Positions 58,494 to 64,000 of a stretch of 64,000 bases of DNA are shown piece by piece. The notes under the pieces are model-generated. The model was given only the letters and a program-made list of their open reading frames with translations, was not told the DNA's origin and did no database searches. This DNA comes from Bacteroidota bacterium (GTDB lineage: Bacteria > Bacteroidota > Bacteroidia > AKYH767-A > OLB10): NCBI GenBank assembly GCA_016713925.1, contig JADJOH010000002.1, positions 1,310,856-1,374,855 on the forward strand, read 5' to 3'. The position numbers and the translations under genes are program-made. Position 1 is the stretch's first letter. Each line of letters starts with the position of its first letter.

Positions 58494-60999
58494 TTATCTC
58501 TTCTTTTCAAGGAAAAAGGAAGGATTCTTACGTTGGTCGAGACCTCTTAACTGTCCAAACTGGGCATCCTGAAATTTCTGCAGCTTCTCCTGAACAATAT
58601 TTGCTATATCCAGCAAGTTAACACAATTCGAAGTTTTCTTCCAAGGGGTTAGAAAGATATTCAGAAAACATCTCTGCCAAAATTGATTTATCACTGGTAT
58701 TATCGGTAAGAGCGGATGTTAAGACATAATAACTTTTACCGGGTTCAGGCTCATATAGCTCACAGGTTCCAAATGTTTCACTGCCTCTTTTCTTATCGAT
58801 AAAAGCCAATCCCGTATTACAGGCATCCGAAATGACAAGCAGGTTATTTAAACCATCAATATTATTGAGATCTTGTTGTAAACCCTCAGCGAAAAATAGC
58901 CTTCTGCATCCATGTTTTGCTTTGCATCAACCGGTATCCAATAAGAGTCCTCTCCATCTCCTGAAGGTTCACCATGACCCGCATACCATAAAATCAATGT
59001 TTTTTACCTGCGCATCTTCAACTTTTCTTTTCAGTTCCTTTGTCAGAAAAAATCTCATTTCTTTATCCTTCAAATTATGCTTACGAATAATTCTCTGAAT
59101 CTGATACCCCTCCAACGAATTGCTTAGTGAATTCACATCCTTACTACACCTTCCAGATCAGGCCAGTTATCATAAATCGAATTAGAAATAATTACAACCC
59201 ACGTTCTTCCTGACGTTTGTTGTACTCAACTTCGCATCCTTCTGTTTAATTCTAAATTGCAGTGTTTGGCTTCTCTTCCCCTTCAATTTCATAAACAACA
59301 TTTACCAATGTATCTAAAGGAGAAACTGAAATATTCGCTTCGAACTCATACGATCTGCCAGAAACATTTGAAACGATGGCGGTAACGCCATTCACAGTAA
59401 CATTTACGATTTTATACTGAGACTGTATTTTTCCCTTAAAGAGCACCTCTCTTTCCCTTTCGCTATCAATGTAAACTTCATTAACATCTTCACTCATGAA
59501 ACCGGGTGGATTTATTAAAGACAATCTACCACTATTTTCAGGGAGTTAACCTATGATAATAATGTATGCGGTATCATTATTATCATAAACATCACTATAA
59601 ACACAACGGATTTCAGAAATCGTATCCGGAATAGATAGCATTTCATCAAAGTGATACTCCTTTTTTGCTCTCTTCTTCTTCATTTTCTTACCGTTCATTT
59701 TGAAATATTTTATTTCACTTTCATCTTTAAGGTGACCTTTTATCCTGATTTGCTTATTTGATTTGGCACCGACTTTTTATAACGATTGTATTCACTGGTA
59801 GGATGTGAAGCCCTCCAGACTAAATTCCGGCGAATTCCTTTCCCGATTACTTTCGAACTCCTTTTCTTTAATACGTATATAATCGTCCTCATAAACATCC
59901 TCGCCATGGTATTCTCTTATTTGCTCCATTAATTGACGTGCCTTAAAATAATTCTTGTTTTTCTCATAATTCTGCGGCAAGAATCAAACTCAAGGTATCA
60001 CTTGGATAAAGTTCAATCGCTTTAAGTAAAGGCAAAATGGCGATGGAAAATTCAACACTATCATGCATAAGGATCTTAAATTGTTCACGTAAAAAAACAG
60101 ACTATAAGGATTCCTGTTCAAGATACGATCAACAACAGGTGCAGCATTTTCGTAATCTCCTTGCAATATACAATTCATATATGTTAAACTATCATACAGT
60201 AGCATCCATTTACTATTACAGTTGGTTTGCTTCATATACGACAAGTACATTTTAGAATAATTAAAAAACTTAACATGGGTATATCGCGAAGCGATAAAAA
60301 ATAGATATCACAAAACTCCTTTACCTTCATTTTCTGCGGCAATGAATCAATTGTGCCAAGGTAAGGTTCAAATCGTTTCAAGTATTAACATAAGCTACAC
60401 GAGCCTCATCTCCAATTGTCAGTTTGTTCTTATCCTCTGTATATTCTTCCCATTTATACCGCAATACATCTGCCTTTAGCTTCAGAACTTCCGTATAAAC
60501 CCAACCGGGTCGAATTTCTGATCTTATGCAAGAGTCCAACACCACAAGTAGCATCAATCTATTACCACCTTTATAACGCGCCTTTAGGCCTTTCAAATAA
60601 ACACTTCCCGGCTTTTTCTTATGAGTCTTATAAGCTTTGGTATAAAAGAATAAGGAAAGGTCAAATTTCTCCAACGTATCTGCATAATCGCCCAATATCT
60701 CCAAATCGTTCGGTTCAAGATTGGAGGCTTTTGAAAGCATCTTAAGATCATTCAGGCAGGCAGCACTGTCTCTCAGACCAAAATAGGCAATTGCTCTATA
60801 AAAGATCGCCTTTGGGCAAGCCGAATCCTTGGATAATACATCACCGGTGGCTCTTATTGCATCATGAAATTTGCGGTAATCAATCAGCGACTGAATTTCC
60901 CTGGCTTTTTATTACTTATACATTTTTGCCCTGAAAACAGCACCCGTTTTTAATAGCAAAATAACTACTAAAAAACAACAATGTATTTCTTGTGATCAT
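58494..60999 (-). pseudogene. TPR-caspase (peptidase C14) protein, many frameshifts
   Basis: Joined minus-strand fragments give one secreted or membrane-anchored protein. The start at 60999 leads to a hydrophobic segment (VVILLLKTG), then TPR-like repeats (LEPNDLEILGDYADTLEKF), short beta modules (IDSEREREVLFKGKIQS; SPLDTLVNVVYEIEGEE) and a C-terminal caspase domain. Catalytic His lies in LWYAGHGEPSGDGEDSYWIP (codon 58974-58976) and Cys in LLVISDACNTGLAFIDK (codon 58819-58821). The end has AQFGQLRGLDQRKNPSFFL, typical of C14 family termini. At least seven shifts break the frame. It ends 16 bp before the propeller kinase, suggesting an operon. Confidence 0.7.
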
Positions 61000-61457
61000 A
61001 ACCCCAAATAAGAATTAAATTAAGTTAGAAACTGACCGATTCAATAAACTGCAAAGACTATTTCTTCCCAATGGACAAATTCCCGATGAAAAGAGACCCT
61101 TATTGCATTTTGTGCTTCAAATATAATAAAATAATGCCATGAGACAAGCGCCGGAATGATAATTATCAGAATTCGATACTTGACCTTTTAAATGCAGAAA
61201 AAGAAAGATGCTATTCAATGCCCCGGATAGCGGGATATGAAACCCCGGGCAAAAGAACATCAGCACTCACTAAAAAGCGCCATCTACTCAACGAATACTG
61301 ACACCTACTCATTGTCGATCTATTTTGCAAATAGTACAACTATTATTGTATTCACCTAAAATTAGTACCCCACGTGCCTTAGTAGTATTTGAGCGATAAA
61401 CTCCTCCCTTATTGAAATTAAAAAGTTGTTTTATGAAAATAATAAAATCTACATTAA
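61000..61457. other. Intergenic region upstream of the DFDPG-repeat gene
   Basis: No gene seen between divergent genes. AT-rich with no clear palindrome or TAnnTTTG element; a possible promoter region only. Confidence 0.35.
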
Positions 61458-63162
61458 ATGAAATCAACTAAACTACTCCATCTCTGTATACTACTATTTC
61501 TACTGGTAAAATTTACTCCGGCCTTTCCACAAAATTGCATGTGGGCAAAAAGTATGGGCGGACCCGGGACAGATGTCGGACAGTCAATTTGTATCGATGC
61601 ACAAGGAAATACATATACAACAGGTTACTTTCAGGACACGGTAGATTTTGATCCCGGTTTAGGAACCTACATTTTAGTACCTGATAGTGGTAGTACTACA
61701 TTTATCACTAAGTTGAGTAGTACCGGAAATCATATTTGGTCAAAAAGCCTTTCAAGGGGAAAGCCAGGCACTATTGCTTCAATAAATGTAGATGGGCAGG
61801 GGAAATATTTATTTGGGAGGGCATTTTGATATGACCGCAGATTTTAATCCCGGGATTGGTGTATTTAATCAAACTGCGATTGGAGGTATTGATGTTTTCA
61901 TTATTAAACTAGATTCAATGGGTAATTTTCTTTGGGTCAAAACATTTGGAGGACCGGTCTTAGATTGGTGCACTGAAGTAAAACTTATAAATAATCATTT
62001 ATATATTACCGGACTCTATAGCGGTACGTCTGACTTTGATCCGGACACTTCAATTTACAATTTAAGTTCCATTGGTATATATGACACCTATCTGGTTAAA
62101 TTAGATACATCAGGAAATTTTATTTGGGCTAGAAGTTTTGGGGGGAAAGATGCTGAAAATGGTAATAGCATATCCCTTGATGCTCTTGAAAACATATATG
62201 TATGTGGTAATTTCATTGACACGGTTGATTTTGACCCCGGAATAGGCGTTTTCGAACTTGTTCCCTATGGAGGGGCGGATGCCTTTGTGTACAAGCTCGA
62301 TTCGTCAGGAAATTTTATTTGGGCAGTAAACTTCGGGGGCTTAGACTATGAGTCGAGTTTTTCTATAAGAACAGATCCAACTGGAAACATTTACTTAACC
62401 GGTTATTTTCGAGGGTTGGCAGATTTTGACCCGGGATCAGGCATATACAATATGAGTCCTATAGGTTGGGATGATATTTTTATAAGTAAACTTGATTCCT
62501 CGGGTAAATTTATATGGGCCAAAAGTATAGGTGGGACCAGCCTTGAAATGAGCACGGGGCTCTGTCTTGGTATGAATGGTGATTTATATTTAACGGGTGA
62601 TTTTTATGGCACAACGGATTTTGATCCCGGTGTTTCAACATATAATCTCAATAGCATTGACTCTTCTGATATATTTATTTGCAAACTGGATACCTCCGGC
62701 AACTTTAAATGGGCCAAAAGCGTGGGAGGAATAGGTAATGATAACATTATATCTGCTGTTCTTGACAATGGAGGAGATTTATCTATTTGTGGAAAATTTA
62801 CCCTCTCCGCCAATTTTGACAGCACATCGTCAATTCTACTCACCTCAATGGGAGCTACCGATATTTTCATTGCCAAATTCAACCAACTAAATGTTGGTAT
62901 AGAAGAGTATTCAAATAAAACTAATTTACTATGTTATCCTAATCCCACTTCAGGTGCTGTTACTATCGAACTTAAATATCCGTCGCCATTTGTAGAATGT
63001 GAGGTATCAAATAGTATTGGACAAATAATTCAAAGCCATAAATTCTATAATACTGACAAGTTAAATCTCGAAATACAAGGTGAGAGCGATGTTTATATCG
63101 TACGTGTAAAAGATGCCGGTAGTATTTCGGAAATAAAATTGCTTAAACATAACTTTAAGTAA
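61458..63162 (+). pseudogene. Secreted DFDPG-repeat propeller protein with T9SS tail, one frameshift
   Basis: Signal peptide MKSTKLLHLCILLFLLVKFTPAFPQ, then repeats with TVDFDPGLG, TADFNPGIG, TSDFDPDTS, TVDFDPGIG, LADFDPGSG and TTDFDPGVS, homologous in plan to the 24.2-26.2 kb protein. The first frame stops at 61829; one extra G in the GGGG at 61799-61802 explains the shift (GNIYLGGHFDMTADFNPG follows in the other frame). The tail CYPNPTSGAVTIELKYPSPF...YIVRVKDAGSISEIKLLKHNFK is a type A T9SS domain. Full length about 567 residues. Possible Ca2+-binding loops (inference). Confidence 0.78.
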
Positions 63163-63330
63163 TCATACAAGTTTTTAAAGTTAGTATCGCTACACCAGCA
63201 TCTACTCATCAAATTGTGCCGTTTACTCAATTGAGGTCGACAGGTACTTATTGTGTCCATCTTATAAACCCCAACGATCTACTTTGGCAACAAATATTAA
63301 AATTTAAATCTAACCATTCAAAACTTCATC

Positions 63331-64000
63331 ATGAAAAGAAAAATCTATTTAAAATAATCGCTACAGTAATTATAACTTGTGTAATTAATTCTGTTTCATC
63401 CACTAAAGCAATAGCACAATCTTTTACACTTGAAAATCACATCATCCTAAATGGAGTTGACGATTTAAACGACAAGGCTGTTGATATATTACCTACCAAT
63501 GATTGCGGCTCAATAGTATTATACAGTACAGAATCCTTTACACATCAAACTGATATATTGGTAAAACGATATGATGCGCTGCACAATGAATTATGGTCTT
63601 ATAACTATCCAAACTCAGGCATTGACAATCCAATTAAGCTAACTTCTGATGCAAATAAAAATATATACATTGCGGCTTCTACTGATAGTTTTAATACGGG
63701 CGGTCTTGACCTACTTGTAATTTCATTAACTCAATTTGGAAGTTTTAGGTGGGCGTATAATGAAAACATCAGTTTAAATACCAATGACAGCCCGTCTGAT
63801 ATTTTGGTAACAAACAACAATACATTATTTGTCTGTGGATCTGTAAATACAGGAGGCTTTAGTGAACGATAAGCACAAGTAATGGTGCTTATATAAATGG
63901 CTTTGATGAAATTGTAACTATCGCTGGTAATGCCTCACCAATGATTAAAATGAGTGAAAAAATAAATAATGAGGTTGTAGTTTTAAACAATGCAAAATCT
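63331..64000 (+). pseudogene. Secreted propeller protein, 5' part, two frameshifts (runs off right edge)
   Basis: The ATG at 63331 (MKRK) is joined by a shift in the A-run near 63341-63345 to LFKIIATVIITCVINSVSSTKAIAQ, a signal peptide. Propeller repeats follow (LPTNDCGSIVLYSTESF; SDANKNIYIAASTDSF). A further shift near 63862 (AGTGAACG, probably AGTGGAACG) moves the frame from GGFSER-stop to TISTSNGAYINGFDEIVTIAGN, which runs to the window edge. A T9SS tail is likely outside the window. Parallel to the preceding gene (spacing about 170 bp). Confidence 0.65.

Overview
The window looks like chromosome of an uncultured or little-studied member of the Bacteroidota, probably a Chitinophagales, Sphingobacteriales or Saprospirales relative. 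The reasons are: many secreted proteins ending in type IX secretion (T9SS) sorting domains, one CHU_C-type (type B) sorting domain, promoters with the Bacteroidota -7 element TAnnTTTG, AT-rich leaders without Shine-Dalgarno sequences, and LytS/LytTR signalling. No rRNA, tRNA, CRISPR array, transposase or phage gene was seen.

Layout. 0-1.4 kb: start of a secreted protein with an S8-protease-like propeptide (runs off the left edge) and rsmI (16S rRNA methyltransferase). 1.7-18.2 kb: secreted beta-propeller, BNR, SBBP and FN3 proteins with T9SS tails, one lipoprotein and one polytopic membrane protein. 18.3-34.1 kb: two clusters of short Cys-rich double-glycine leader peptides (3 + 5 genes) that look like RiPP (lanthipeptide-type) precursors, driven by four nearly identical promoters. 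Between the clusters lie more T9SS proteins, including two paralogous PKD proteins, one beside each cluster. 34.6-41.8 kb: lipoprotein hydrolase, OMP-like lipoprotein, a CPDC-containing protein, a vWA protein, a pRiA4b ORF-3-like protein, and an AraC regulator with an SDR oxidoreductase. 43.9-45.9 kb: an AbiE-like toxin and antitoxin placed tail to tail, with two perfect palindromes in the antitoxin control region. 46.4-52.2 kb: a T9SS protein, an M16 protease, a beta-barrel protein and a TM2-like fusion. 52.3-61.0 kb: a same-strand run of TPR-caspase, two LytS-type kinases and a LytTR response regulator. 61.4-64.0 kb: two further propeller proteins.

The most interesting material is the precursor-peptide array. 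Eight ORFs share an almost invariant leader (MKKxINKLxLNKxTIxNL...GG) followed by divergent Cys/Ser/Thr/Pro-rich cores. Each of the four transcription units has two direct repeats of TTTACAAAGC-like sequence exactly 21 bp apart, followed at a fixed distance by TACCTTTG. A 21-bp phase is the geometry of LytTR-family sites, and a LytTR regulator is encoded about 18 kb away. A 14-base sequence from the peptide promoters also occurs just upstream of the first LytS kinase. No modification enzyme or peptidase-transporter is in the window, so the maturation genes must be elsewhere.

Caution: many genes are split by single-base shifts, mostly in short homopolymers, with the density rising sharply between 55 and 61 kb. 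This suggests residual indel errors in the assembly rather than genuine decay of every gene, so interrupted genes are described as single genes with the break positions given.
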